This document shows positions 33,391 through 44,361 of a stretch of DNA of 64,000 nucleotides, piece by piece. Every line of letters begins with the position of its first letter. The first letter of the stretch is position 1. A model generated the notes under the pieces. It was not told the DNA's origin and ran no database searches. It saw nothing but the letters and a program-made list of their open reading frames with translations. Source of the stretch: VGBV01 sp963780395 (GTDB lineage: Bacteria > Actinomycetota > Thermoleophilia > Solirubrobacterales > 70-9); contig CAWABY010000010.1 in assembly GCA_963780395.1 (NCBI GenBank), forward strand, positions 1 to 64,000, read 5' to 3'. A program made the position numbers and the translations under genes.

Positions 33391-34880
33391 TGTCCGGGAA
33401 TCGATTCTTGTACGTCCTGGTGTTCGTGGTCGGGACGGCGAGCCTCGGCGCGGAGATCGCCGCGGCCCGCCTGATGGCGCCCTTCTTCGGCGCCTCCACC
33501 ATCGTCTGGGCGAACACGATCGGGGTCGTGCTGGTCTCGCTCTCGATCGGCTACTGGCTGGGGGGAAGGCTCGGCGACCGCTACCCCCGCCTTCGCGAGC
33601 TCTGCCTGGTGGTCGCGGCCGCCGCGGCGCTGCTGGCGGTCGTCCCCTTCGCGGCGCGCCCATTCTTCGAGGTCTCCACCGACGCCCTGGACGAGATCTC
33701 GGCGGGCGCCTTCGTCGGCTCGCTGGTGGGCGTGCTGTTCCTGATCGCGATCCCGGTGGTGCTGCTGGGCACCTGCTCCCCGTGGGCGATCCGGCTGGCG
33801 GTCCCCGACGTCGAGCACTCCGGGCGCACCGCCGGGCGCCTGTACGCGATCTCGACGGTGGGCTCGCTGCTGGGGACGATGCTGGCGGCGCTGGTGTTGA
33901 TCCCGTTCATCGGCACCCAGCGCACCTTCCTCACCTTCGCGGTCGCGCTGGGACTGGTCGCCGCCGCCGGCCTCGGCTGGCGCTACCTGGCGGTGCCGGC
34001 GGCGCTGGCCGCCGTGTTCGCTGTCCCGATCGGGACGGTCAAGGCCACCGACGGCGAGCGCGTCCTGTTCGAGGGCGAGAGCGAGGAGCAGTACATCCGC
34101 GTGATCGAGCAGGAGGACGGCGACCGGGCGCTGGAGCTGAACGAGGGGCAGGCCACGCACTCGCTCTACCGCCCCGGCAGCTACCTGACCGGGGACGTCT
34201 GGGACGGCTATCTGGTCGCCCCGTTCGCGGTCCGCGACAGCGCCCCCGAGCGGATCGCGATCCTCGGCAACGCGGCCGGGACCACCGCCCGGGCCTACGG
34301 CCACTACTTCCCGCAGACCGAGGTGGACGGGGTCGAGATCGACGCCAAGCTGACCGAGCTGGGCGAGCGCTATTTCGATCTCGAAAACCCGAATTTGCAG
34401 GTGTTTCACGAGGACGCGCGGCCCTGGCTCGAGGACTCCGACGGGGACTACGACGTGATCATGGTCGATGCCTACCGCCAGCCCTACATCCCCTTCTACC
34501 TGGCGACCGAGGAGTTCTTCGAGCTGGTCCGCGACCGTCTCGCGCCCGGCGGGGTCGTGATCGTCAACGCCGGACACCCCGAGGGCAACGACGACCTCGA
34601 GAAGGTCCTCGGCGCGACCATGGCCGAGGTCTTCCCGACCGTGCTGCGCGACCCGATCGAGGACACCAACACGCTGCTGATCGGCAGCGAGGCCCCGGGC
34701 TCGGCCCAGCGGCTCGCCGACGCCGTCCCCGGCCTTCCCGGGGAGCTCAGGGTGATCGCGGCGCGGGAGTCGGGCAACGTCGAGCAACGGCTGCCGGGCG
34801 GGGAGGTCTACACCGACGACGTCGCGCCGGTCGAGTGGCTGATCGACCGGTCCATCCTCGGCTACGCCTCCGACGAGTAG
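33390..34880 (+). CDS. membrane-fused spermidine synthase-like protein
   Basis: 496 aa. Residues 1-220 form about six to seven membrane helices of the MFS-like type found in fused SpeE proteins; residues about 225-480 are the aminopropyltransferase/methyltransferase fold with ILGNAAGTTARAYGHYFP, VDGVEID and YDVIMVDAYRQPYIPFYLATEEFF. The canonical spermidine synthase gate motif GGGDG is replaced by LGNAAGT, so polyamine synthesis is not assured. It starts with an ATGA-type overlap after the CtaG gene. Confidence 0.85.
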   Translation: MSGNRFLYVLVFVVGTASLGAEIAAARLMAPFFGASTIVWANTIGVVLVSLSIGYWLGGRLGDRYPRLRELCLVVAAAAALLAVVPFAARPFFEVSTDALDEISAGAFVGSLVGVLFLIAIPVVLLGTCSPWAIRLAVPDVEHSGRTAGRLYAISTVGSLLGTMLAALVLIPFIGTQRTFLTFAVALGLVAAAGLGWRYLAVPAALAAVFAVPIGTVKATDGERVLFEGESEEQYIRVIEQEDGDRALELNEGQATHSLYRPGSYLTGDVWDGYLVAPFAVRDSAPERIAILGNAAGTTARAYGHYFPQTEVDGVEIDAKLTELGERYFDLENPNLQVFHEDARPWLEDSDGDYDVIMVDAYRQPYIPFYLATEEFFELVRDRLAPGGVVIVNAGHPEGNDDLEKVLGATMAEVFPTVLRDPIEDTNTLLIGSEAPGSAQRLADAVPGLPGELRVIAARESGNVEQRLPGGEVYTDDVAPVEWLIDRSILGYASDE

Positions 34881-35080
34881 TCGCGCTTGCCGCGTCGCCG
34901 GGCGCCGAGCCGGCCGGCCCAGTAGCGGGCCAGCATCGGCAGCGCTGAGACGGCGTCGCCGGCGAAGCTCCAGACGCGCCCGGGAGGGCCGGTCAGGGCC
35001 CACGCCTCCAGGCGCTCGCGGCGCGAGCGCCGCGGGCCGCCAGAGGGGCGCCGGGTGTCGTCCTCTAAGGTCCGAGCCGC
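34862..35080 (-). CDS. possible small protein without canonical start
   Basis: The minus frame ending at a TAG (34864-34862) reads RRERLEAWALTGPPGRVWSF, then AGDAVSALPMLARYWAGRLG and a basic tail ending KRDYSSEA. Trp and hydrophobic spacing look coding. There is no ATG/GTG/TTG before an internal ATG at 34936; an ATC at 35080 is the only near-start. It overlaps the 3' end of the spermidine-synthase-like gene. Low confidence. Confidence 0.3.
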   Translation of the reverse strand, partial: AARTLEDDTRRPSGGPRRSRRERLEAWALTGPPGRVWSFAGDAVSALPMLARYWAGRLGARRRGKRDYSSEA

Positions 35081-35081
35081 G

Positions 35082-36470
35082 ATGGAGACGACGGTAAAGG
35101 AGCTCGGGGACTCGCGGGTCCGGGTCGAGGTGGGGGTCGACCCCGATCAGGTCGAGAGCCGCATCAAGGAGGCTGCGACCCGGCTGGGCAAGGAGATGAA
35201 GGTCCAGGGCTTCCGCGAGGGCAAGGTGCCGCCCGAGATGGTGCTGCAGAAAGTGGGACGCGAGGCCGTGCTCAGCGAGGCCCTGCAGCTGGGGCTCGGC
35301 GACTGGTACGAGCGCGCGATGATCGAGACGGGCATCAGCCCCGTCGGCGATCCCAAGCTCGACCTCGACGAGCTGCCCGGCGAGGGGGAGCCGCTCAAGT
35401 TCGCGATCGAGGTCAACGTGCTGCCCGAGGCGAAGCTGGGCGAGTACAAGGGGATCGAGGTCGGCCGGCAGCAGGCCGAGGTCCCGAAGGAAGCGGTCGA
35501 TGCGGAGCTGGAGCGCCTGCGCGAGGGGTTCGCGAAGCTGAACCCGGTCGAGCGCGCCGCCGCCGACGGCGACGTGCTGCTGATCGACTACGAGGGCAAG
35601 ATCGACGGCGAGCCCTTCGAGGGGGGCGAGGCCAAGGACTACCTGCTGGAGCTGGGCGCGGGTCGCGTCCTGCCCGAGTTCGAGGCCGCGCTGAAGGGCG
35701 CGAAGGGGGGCGACGAGAAGACCGTGAGCGTCACCTTCCCCGACGACTACCAGGGCGAGGACGTCGCCGGCAAGACCGCCGAGTTCACGATCAAGGTCCG
35801 CGAGGTCCGCGAGAAGGAGCTGCCCGAGCTGAACGACGACTTCGCCGCCGAGGCGTCCGAGTTCGACACGCTGGACGAACTGCGCGAGCACGTCTCAGAG
35901 CGCATTCGCGAGTACATCGACTCCCAGATCGCCGAGCAATTCCGGGCAGGCGCCCTGGACGCCGCCGTCGCCAACGCGACCGTGGAGCTGCCCGACCAGA
36001 TCGTGCAGGCGCGTGCGGAGGAGATGTGGGGCCGGGTCGAGCGCCAGCTGCAGGGGCGTGGGATGGACCCCAACGCCTATCTGCAGATGCAGGGCAAGAC
36101 CCGCGAGGAGCTGATCGCCGAGGCGAAGCCCGAGGCCGAGCAGGCGCTGCGGCGCGAGGCGGTGATGCGGGCCGTCGCCGACACCGAGGGGATCGAGGTG
36201 ACCGAGGACGATCTGCTTGAGGCCCTGCAGGTCCCGCCGGGCCATGAGGACCACGGCCACCCCGAGCCCAAGGAGGCCTTGGAGGAACTGCGCAAGAGCG
36301 GCCGCGACAAGATGCTGGCCGAGGACCTGCGCATGCGAAGGGCCCTGGAGACGATCGCCGAGAACGCGAAGCCGATCCCGCTGGAGGCGGCCGAGGCCCG
36401 CGAGCAGATCTGGACACCCGAGAAGGAGCGCGACGAGAAGGGCGGGCTCTGGACCCCCGGGTCGGACTGA
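35082..36470 (+). CDS. tig: trigger factor (peptidyl-prolyl isomerase chaperone)
   Basis: Ribosome-bound chaperone, 462 aa. The N-terminal ribosome-docking motif is KVQGFREGKVP. The central FKBP domain has DGDVLLIDYEGKIDGEPFEGG and FPDDYQGEDVAGKTAEFTIKV. The C-terminal arms are helical. A charged extension EEAREQIWTPEKERDEKGGLW-like ends the protein. ATG 35082 is chosen over an upstream GTG; TAAGGT lies nine bases before it. It begins the tig-clpP-clpX block. Confidence 0.95.
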   Translation: METTVKELGDSRVRVEVGVDPDQVESRIKEAATRLGKEMKVQGFREGKVPPEMVLQKVGREAVLSEALQLGLGDWYERAMIETGISPVGDPKLDLDELPGEGEPLKFAIEVNVLPEAKLGEYKGIEVGRQQAEVPKEAVDAELERLREGFAKLNPVERAAADGDVLLIDYEGKIDGEPFEGGEAKDYLLELGAGRVLPEFEAALKGAKGGDEKTVSVTFPDDYQGEDVAGKTAEFTIKVREVREKELPELNDDFAAEASEFDTLDELREHVSERIREYIDSQIAEQFRAGALDAAVANATVELPDQIVQARAEEMWGRVERQLQGRGMDPNAYLQMQGKTREELIAEAKPEAEQALRREAVMRAVADTEGIEVTEDDLLEALQVPPGHEDHGHPEPKEALEELRKSGRDKMLAEDLRMRRALETIAENAKPIPLEAAEAREQIWTPEKERDEKGGLWTPGSD

Positions 36471-36473
36471 CCC

Positions 36474-36505
36474 GAACCTAAAGGGGTCAGACCCCGTTCA
36501 GGTTC
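36474..36505. repeat. nested inverted repeat between convergent genes (REP-like or terminator)
   Basis: An outer stem GAACCT/AGGTTC (36474-36479, 36500-36505) encloses an inner GGGGTC-A-GACCCC (36483-36495). It exactly fills the gap between the tig stop and the stop of the minus-strand DUF488 gene. It may be a bidirectional terminator or a copy of a REP-type palindromic repeat. I saw no second copy in this window. Confidence 0.55.
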
Positions 36506-36511
36506 TTGCAG

Positions 36512-37058
36512 CTAGACGTCGAGCGAGGTCTGGATCGCCGGGTAGGTGATCGACTCGCCGCCGACGACGGCGGCCTCGTTCAGCTCGTGCTCGGCCAGCG
36601 AGCCGTCCGGTCCGAGGTGCAGCACCCGGTCGCCCCCGGCGACGAGCGCGTCGGAGATGAGACGGCGGTGGCACTGGGTCCAGTCGGCCTCGGCGCACAT
36701 CACGGCGACGCGGTTGCTCGATCTCAGCTCCCGCAGGCGAGCCAGCCCTGCGGCGAACTCGGGGCTCGCCATGTGGTCGGCGTAGCCGCGGAAGGCCTCG
36801 TCCTCCCAAGCCTTGTTCGGCGAGCCCTCGGCCGGGGTGCGGCGGCCACCCAGCTCGCCGCCGAGCTGCTCGTAGCCGATCCCGGCCGCCTTCAGCGAGC
36901 CCGCCAGGGGCGAGCGGTTGAAGTGCTGGTAGCGCGAGCGGGGGTTCTGGCGCACGTCGACCAGCAGCTCGACCCCGGCGCCCCGAAGCAGCTCGATGAA
37001 GTCTCGCTCCTCGTGGTTCGAGTGGCCGACGGTGAGGATCTCGGTCCCCGAGCGCCAT
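36512..37058 (-). pseudogene. DUF488-family protein with a frameshift near its start
   Basis: The family body is intact: EILTVGHSNHEERDFIELL, LLVDVRQNPRSRYQHFNRSPL, LGGELGGRR, VAVMCAEADWTQCHRRLI and the end. No ATG/GTG/TTG precedes GTG 36955 in this frame, which would delete the first 35 residues. ATG 37058 followed by GCG CTC GGG would join the frame perfectly if one base of the G4 run (37049-37046) were removed. So it is a single-base insertion, a sequencing error, or an ATC start. The restored length is 181 aa. Confidence 0.72.
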
Positions 37059-37116
37059 CGCGTAGCATTCTCCCGCGAAAGGCCCGCCGGGGCCTTTGGC
37101 TATCCTGCCCGCCCTC

Positions 37117-37701
<585 letters not shown>

Positions 37702-37801
37702 CACCCGGCTTTCCCTCGCCACCCTCATCACCGCCGCAGCGATCGCGCTGGGTGCAGCCGCCGCCGCCCCGGCCGCCGACTTCACGCTGCAGTCCGGGTC
37801 G

Positions 37802-38500
37802 GTGGGCCCGCGCGAGGCGTTCTTCGACGCCGAGGGCGGGGTGCGGATCGCGTTCCGCTTCGCGGCGCCCGGACCGACGGACGTCTCGGTCCGGATAGTC
37901 GGCGGGGGAGAGGGCGAGGTGCGCCGCTACGAGCTGAAGCAGCTCGAGCCCGCCCAGCAGCACGAGCTCGCTTGGGACGGCCTCACCGAGGCGCGCAAGG
38001 CGGCCCCGGACGGCACCTACCGGGTGCTCGTCGGCCCGGCTGGCTCACAGCTCGCCCAGGCCGGGAAGCTGACCCTGCAAGGGCACCGAGACCCGATCAG
38101 GGGGCGGCACGGGACCCGCGGCGCGGTCGGCGAGTTCGGAGCGGCGCGCACCGGCGGCCGCATCCACCAGGGCTTCGACGCCACGGCGAGCTGCGGGACG
38201 CCGCTGGTGGTGGCCCGCGGCGGCACGGTCGTCCGCCGACGCTTCCATCCCAGCCTCGACGGCAACTTCGTCGTCATCTCCGGGCGCAAGGAGGGCAGGA
38301 CGTACCGGTACTCGCACCTGAGCCGCCCGGCTGAGATCGCGAAGGGCGAGCGGGTATTCACCGGCCAACTCGTCGGGTTCGTCGGCCGCACCGGCAACGC
38401 CGCCTCGACCCCCTGCCACCTGCACTTCGAGATCCGCGCTCGAGGCGGCCGCTTTCTCGACCCCGAGCCGTTCCTGCGCTCGTGGTCCCGGTTCAGCTGA
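37802..38500 (+). CDS. M23-family metallopeptidase (LysM-less, secreted)
   Basis: Peptidoglycan endopeptidase fold: HQGFDATASCGTPLVVARGG (first Zn His and Asp), then YRYSHLS and TPCHLHFEIR with the HxH. A beta-rich domain (residues 1-95) precedes it. GTG 37802 is the first canonical start, but the frame is open from 37688. There it reads STRLSLATLITAAAIALGAA, a textbook signal peptide with no ATG/GTG/TTG before it. The true start is probably near 37697, so I give the minimal gene. Confidence 0.85.
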   Translation: MGPREAFFDAEGGVRIAFRFAAPGPTDVSVRIVGGGEGEVRRYELKQLEPAQQHELAWDGLTEARKAAPDGTYRVLVGPAGSQLAQAGKLTLQGHRDPIRGRHGTRGAVGEFGAARTGGRIHQGFDATASCGTPLVVARGGTVVRRRFHPSLDGNFVVISGRKEGRTYRYSHLSRPAEIAKGERVFTGQLVGFVGRTGNAASTPCHLHFEIRARGGRFLDPEPFLRSWSRFS

Positions 38501-38548
38501 GCGCCGCCCGGGTGTAGCGTGCGGCCCAAGCGAGTCGAGGAGGGCCGG

Positions 38549-39043
38549 ATGTCCGAGGAGAAGATGGTGAGCGCGGTGCAGGAGGCGCTCCGCGAGCGCG
38601 GGGTGGAGGACGAGGTGATCGCGGCCGGGCAGTTCAACCCGCGCGGGCACTCGGGCGGGATGTTCGTCGGCGGGCTCGCCGGCGACACCGCCGGCGGCAT
38701 CGCCGGCAACGTGGGATCGGCGTTGGGCACGGTCGCGGGCATCGGCGCCGGAGAGGCGGCCGCGGACGCGGCTACGGGTCTGCCCGCGTTCATGTTGGTC
38801 GGCGTGACGGCGAACGCCGTCTACGGCTTCGCGGGCCGCTCCCGGAGCAAGCCACCGACCGAGCTCGTGTTCGAGGTCGACCGCTCCGACCTCGAGGCGA
38901 AGGTTCACCAGCGGGCCGATGTACGGGTGCTGGAGCTCGTCCACCGCGGCGATGGCTCCGCGATCGAGCTCGAGGGCAACCGGCTGCCGGTCACCCACAG
39001 CAAGGACGTGATCGCAGCCCTACTGAGCTCGCCTACCCAATAG
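38549..39043 (+). CDS. glycine-rich hypothetical protein
   Basis: 164 aa, not recognised. A short helical N-terminus is followed by GGMFVGGLAGDTAGGIAGNV and more Gly/Ala (residues 35-80), which resembles a membrane-associated glycine-zipper, then a folded C-terminal half with LVFEVDRSDLEAKVHQRADVRVL. ATG 38549 has GAGGAGG upstream. Possibly related to short membrane proteins annotated as DUF; function unknown. Confidence 0.7.
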   Translation: MSEEKMVSAVQEALRERGVEDEVIAAGQFNPRGHSGGMFVGGLAGDTAGGIAGNVGSALGTVAGIGAGEAAADAATGLPAFMLVGVTANAVYGFAGRSRSKPPTELVFEVDRSDLEAKVHQRADVRVLELVHRGDGSAIELEGNRLPVTHSKDVIAALLSSPTQ

Positions 39044-39201
39044 GGCGGTTGCCCCGAAGGTTCGCGACGCCGATGTAACGCGGGAAGGAGACCACGCACG
39101 CTTGGCGTAATCCAAATGGTCAGGCCGGACACCGACGTTCCCTAAGCTTCTGCGAAGAGAGGGTCGCCGGCCGGAAACGTCGACCTAGGGAGTGAGTTCC
39201 G

Positions 39202-40494
<1,293 letters not shown>

Positions 40495-40516
40495 GCTCGT
40501 CCCCGCGTCGCCGCGA

Positions 40517-43105
40517 ATGCGCGCCGTAAGATCGGCGCCCTTGGACGCGGAACGCAGGAAATCCCTGGAAGAGACGACCCGCTGGGACCCGGGCACGGTC
40601 GAGCAGCGGGTTTTCGACGGCTGGATGGAAGGCGGCTGGTTTCATCCGCCGGCCACCGGATCGCCCGAGGAGAACTTCTCGATCTCGATCCCGCCGCCCA
40701 ACGTCACCGGTGCCCTGCACATGGGCCACGCGCTCAACGGCACGATCCAGGACGCGCTGATCCGGATCAACCGCATGCGCGGGCGCAACACGCTCTGGGT
40801 GCTCGGCACCGACCACGCGGGGATCGGCACTCAGGCGGTTGTTGAGAAGGAGCTCGCCGCCGAGGGGAGCTCGCGCCACGACCTGGGCCGCGAGGCCTTC
40901 ACCGAGCGCGTCTGGGAATGGAAGGCCCAGTACGGGTCGACGATCGTCGAGCAGTTCAAGCGCCTGGGCGCCAGCTGCGACTACGAGCGCGAGCGCTTCA
41001 CCCTCGACGAGGGCTACGTCGAGGCGGTCTATCGGGTCTTCGTCTCCCTCTACGAGAAGGGCTGGATCTACCGCGACAACTACATGGTCAACTGGGACCC
41101 GGGCCTGCAGTCGGCGATCTCGGACCTCGAGATCGAGCAGCGCGAGGTCACCGACACGCTGTATGAGATCGCCTACCCGCTCAAGGACGGTGAGGGGGAG
41201 CTGGTCGTGGCCACCGTGCGCCCCGAGACGATGCTGGCCGACACCGCCGTCGCGGTCAACCCGGGGGATGACCGCTACAGCGACGCGGTCGGCAAGACGG
41301 CCGAGCTGCCGCTGGTCGGGCGCGAGCTGCCGGTGATCGCGGACGAGCACGTGGACGTCGAGTTCGGAACCGGAGCGCTGAAGATCACCCCCGGCCACGA
41401 CCCGGCCGACTTCGAGATCGGCCAGAAGCAGAGGCTGGAGGCGATCTCGGTGATCGGCGAGGACGGGCTGATCACCGATGCCGCCCCCGAGCGCTTCCAG
41501 GGCATGAAGGTCGATGACGCGCGCGAGGCCGTGGTGGCCGAGCTGCGCGAGCAGGACCTGATCCGCGACGAGCAGCCCTACACGCACTCGGTCCCCTTCT
41601 CGCACCGCTCCGGCGAACGCGTCGAGCCGCTGATCTCGCTGCAGTGGTTCTGTCGCATGGACGAGATGGCGAAGCCCGCGATGGAGGTCGTCAGGGACGG
41701 CCGCGTGCGCTTCGTGCCGGCCGACCCGCATACGAAGGTCTATCTCGACTGGCTCGAGCGGATCCGCCCCTGGTGCATCTCGCGCCAGCTCTGGTGGGGG
41801 CACCGGCTGCCGGTCTGGTACCGGGGTGACCCCGAAGACCCCGAGGTCCACGTCGGCACAGACCCGCCCGATGGCGACGGCTGGGAGCAGGAGTCAGACG
41901 TGCTCGACACCTGGTTCAGCTCGGCGCTGTGGCCGTTCGCGACCCTGGGCTGGCCGGACGCAGACGCGCCAGAGTTCAAGGCCTACTTCCCAACCGACGT
42001 GCTCTCGACCGCGCGCGACATCATCTTCCTCTGGGTCGCCCGCATGGTCATGACCTCACTCGAGTTCACAGGGGAGGTCCCCTTCAGCACGGTCAACATC
42101 CACTCGGTGATCCAGGCGCCCGACGGGCGCCGCATGTCGAAGAGCCTCGGCACCGGCATCGACCCCCTCGACGAGATCGAGGTGCACGGGGCCGACGCGC
42201 TGCGTTTCGGGCTGCTGGCCATGTCCTCGGCCCAGGACGTGCGCTACTCCGAGGCCCGGGTCAAGCAGGGGCGCGACCTCGCCAACAAGATGTGGAACGC
42301 CTCGCGCCTGATCCTGCTCAACGCCGAGGACGGGGCCGAGCCGGGGCCGGCCGGCGAAACGGTGGAGGACCGCTGGATCGCCTCGCGGCTGCAGCGCGCG
42401 ATCGCCTCGGTCGGCGACTCGATCGAGGCCTACGACTTCTCCCACGCGGCCCTGGACTTGTACGAGTTCTTCTGGTCGGAGCTCTGCGACTGGTATCTGG
42501 AGATAGTCAAGGAGCGTCTCTACGAAGGCGACCCCGAAGCCTCGGCGACGCTGCTGTGGGCGCTCGAGCAGGTGCTCGCGCTGGCCCACCCGATGATGCC
42601 GTTCGTGACCGAGGAGATCTACTCCTACCTGCCCTCGCCGTCCGCCGAGGCCCTGGTCGTCCACGAGTTTCCCGCGGCCGACGATTCGCTGCTCGACGAG
42701 GAGGCCGAGCGCGAGATCGGCGCCGCGATCGAGCTCACGCGGGCGCTGCGGCGCTGGCGGGATCTCGCCGGCGTCGCTGCGGGCGAGGTGTTGGACGCAC
42801 GGGCGGGGAACGGAACGCCCCACGAGCTCGTGGGGCGCCTCGCGCGTGTCTCCTTCGACGGCGGCAAGGGCGAGGCGATGGCGACGATCGGCGGCATCGA
42901 GCTGCTCCAGACCGAGGGCATAGACAGCGGCGAGGTCGAGGCTCGGATCGAGGAGAGGCGCGCGACGCTGCGCTCGGAGGTCGAGCGTGGCGAGAAGAAG
43001 CTGGCCAACGAGGGATTCGTGGCCAAGGCGCCGGCCGACGTGGTCGATGCCGAGCGGCAGAAGCTCGACGCCTACCGGGCCGAGCTCGAGGAACTGGGCG
43101 GATAG
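40517..43105 (+). CDS. valS: valyl-tRNA synthetase
   Basis: Class I synthetase, 862 aa. HIGH-type motif HMGHALNGT and KMSKS-type RRMSKSLGTGIDP are clear. The editing domain lies between (GTGALKITPGHDPADFEIG), and a C-terminal coiled coil follows (EERRATLRSEVERGEKKLANEGF). A TAAGAT hexamer at 40527-40532 lies after ATG 40517, so TTG 40541 is a possible alternative start. It is downstream of clpX by 22 bases and overlaps folC's frame by the TAG. Confidence 0.95.
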   Translation: MRAVRSAPLDAERRKSLEETTRWDPGTVEQRVFDGWMEGGWFHPPATGSPEENFSISIPPPNVTGALHMGHALNGTIQDALIRINRMRGRNTLWVLGTDHAGIGTQAVVEKELAAEGSSRHDLGREAFTERVWEWKAQYGSTIVEQFKRLGASCDYERERFTLDEGYVEAVYRVFVSLYEKGWIYRDNYMVNWDPGLQSAISDLEIEQREVTDTLYEIAYPLKDGEGELVVATVRPETMLADTAVAVNPGDDRYSDAVGKTAELPLVGRELPVIADEHVDVEFGTGALKITPGHDPADFEIGQKQRLEAISVIGEDGLITDAAPERFQGMKVDDAREAVVAELREQDLIRDEQPYTHSVPFSHRSGERVEPLISLQWFCRMDEMAKPAMEVVRDGRVRFVPADPHTKVYLDWLERIRPWCISRQLWWGHRLPVWYRGDPEDPEVHVGTDPPDGDGWEQESDVLDTWFSSALWPFATLGWPDADAPEFKAYFPTDVLSTARDIIFLWVARMVMTSLEFTGEVPFSTVNIHSVIQAPDGRRMSKSLGTGIDPLDEIEVHGADALRFGLLAMSSAQDVRYSEARVKQGRDLANKMWNASRLILLNAEDGAEPGPAGETVEDRWIASRLQRAIASVGDSIEAYDFSHAALDLYEFFWSELCDWYLEIVKERLYEGDPEASATLLWALEQVLALAHPMMPFVTEEIYSYLPSPSAEALVVHEFPAADDSLLDEEAEREIGAAIELTRALRRWRDLAGVAAGEVLDARAGNGTPHELVGRLARVSFDGGKGEAMATIGGIELLQTEGIDSGEVEARIEERRATLRSEVERGEKKLANEGFVAKAPADVVDAERQKLDAYRAELEELGG

Positions 43106-44361
43106 CGCGCCGCTACGAAGAGATCCTGCTGGCCCGCGAGCCGCTGGGCTGGAAGCTGGGGCTGGAGCGGATGCACCGGCTCTGCTCGCTGCTGGGGATG
43201 CCGCAGCACCGCTTCGCCTCTATCCACGTGGTGGGCACCAACGGCAAGACCTCGGTGACGCGCATGACCGCCGCGCTGCTCGAGGCCGCGGGAGCGCGCA
43301 CGGGTGCGTACACGTCACCGCACATCAGCGACTGGCGTGAGCGCATCCAGATCGGCGGGGACCCGATCTCCGAGGAGGCGCTGAACCGCGCGCTGGAGCG
43401 AGCTGAGGAGTCGGCCGCGGTGGCCGACCGCGCGGCCGGGGAGGAGGGGCTGGTGACGCAGTACGAGCTGCTCACGGCCGCCGCATTCGTCGCCTTCGCG
43501 GAGGCGCGGATCGAGGTGGGGGTGATCGAAGCCGGGCTGGGAGGACGCCTCGATGCAACCAACGTGATTCCGTCCAGGCTGACCGTGCTGACCTCGGTCG
43601 GGCTGGACCACACGGAGTGGCTGGGGGAGACCCTGGAGGAGATCGCCGCGGAGAAGCTGGCCGTGCTGCGGGACCACTCGACGCTCCTGACCGGAGCGCT
43701 GCCACCGGAGGCGCAGGCGGTCGCGGAGCGAGAGGCGGAGCGCCGCCACGCGAAACTCCTGTGGGCCACGGCGGCCGCCTCGAACCTCGTCAGCGGGTAC
43801 CAGGCCGGAAACTTCGCCCTGGCGCAGGCCGCAGCCGCGCAGCTCGTGGAGAGGTTCGATCCGGCGGCGGCGCTGCCCCTGATCGAGCGGCTCGGCGGCG
43901 ACGGCGCCCTGGTTCCCGGCCGAGCACAGCTGGTCCGGGGCGACCCGGACGTCGTCTATGACGCCGCCCACAACCCCGACGGGGCCCGCGCCCTGGCCGA
44001 GACCCTCCCGGACCTGGTCGGGGACGCGGACGTGGTCTGCTGCATCGCCGTGCTCCAGGGCAAGGACGCGAGCGGGATCGTGGAAGCGCTTGCGCCGGCC
44101 TGCGCCCGCTTCATCTGCACGGAGATCCCGGAGGAGGAGATGCGCGGCACGGGGCGGCCCGACGCCGAGTCCATGCCCGCCGCCAGGCTGGCGCAGCTCT
44201 GTCAGGGGGAGGGGTCGAACGCCGAGGCGGTCACGGACCCCTGGGCTGCGTGGGAGCGCGCGACGGATCTTGCGCGCGAGCGTGGAGGGGTGGCGCTGGC
44301 CGCGGGTTCCCATTACCTTCTCAGCTGCATATGGACCGAGAGGCGCGCGGAGAGCTGCTGA
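43102..44361 (+). CDS. folC: folylpolyglutamate/dihydrofolate synthase, non-canonical start
   Basis: Adds glutamate to folate. The ATP loop is GTNGKTSVTRM, the Mg/substrate Omega loop region YTSPHISDWRERI, and IEAGLGGRLDATN follows, with DAAHNPDGARALAE late. 419 aa fits the family only if the N-terminal REPLGWKLGLERM is included. The first ATG in frame is 43171, after that segment. An ATA at 43102, overlapping the valS stop as ATAG, is the best candidate, with CTGs at 43126-43131 as alternatives. Start is uncertain; the gene is not. Confidence 0.88.
   Translation: MARRYEEILLAREPLGWKLGLERMHRLCSLLGMPQHRFASIHVVGTNGKTSVTRMTAALLEAAGARTGAYTSPHISDWRERIQIGGDPISEEALNRALERAEESAAVADRAAGEEGLVTQYELLTAAAFVAFAEARIEVGVIEAGLGGRLDATNVIPSRLTVLTSVGLDHTEWLGETLEEIAAEKLAVLRDHSTLLTGALPPEAQAVAEREAERRHAKLLWATAAASNLVSGYQAGNFALAQAAAAQLVERFDPAAALPLIERLGGDGALVPGRAQLVRGDPDVVYDAAHNPDGARALAETLPDLVGDADVVCCIAVLQGKDASGIVEALAPACARFICTEIPEEEMRGTGRPDAESMPAARLAQLCQGEGSNAEAVTDPWAAWERATDLARERGGVALAAGSHYLLSCIWTERRAESC

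Noticed and set aside
33084..35891. 935-codon minus-strand open frame
   Set aside because: Antisense shadow of CtaG, SpeE-like and tig genes; composition is Asp/Arg/Leu repeats without any fold signature.
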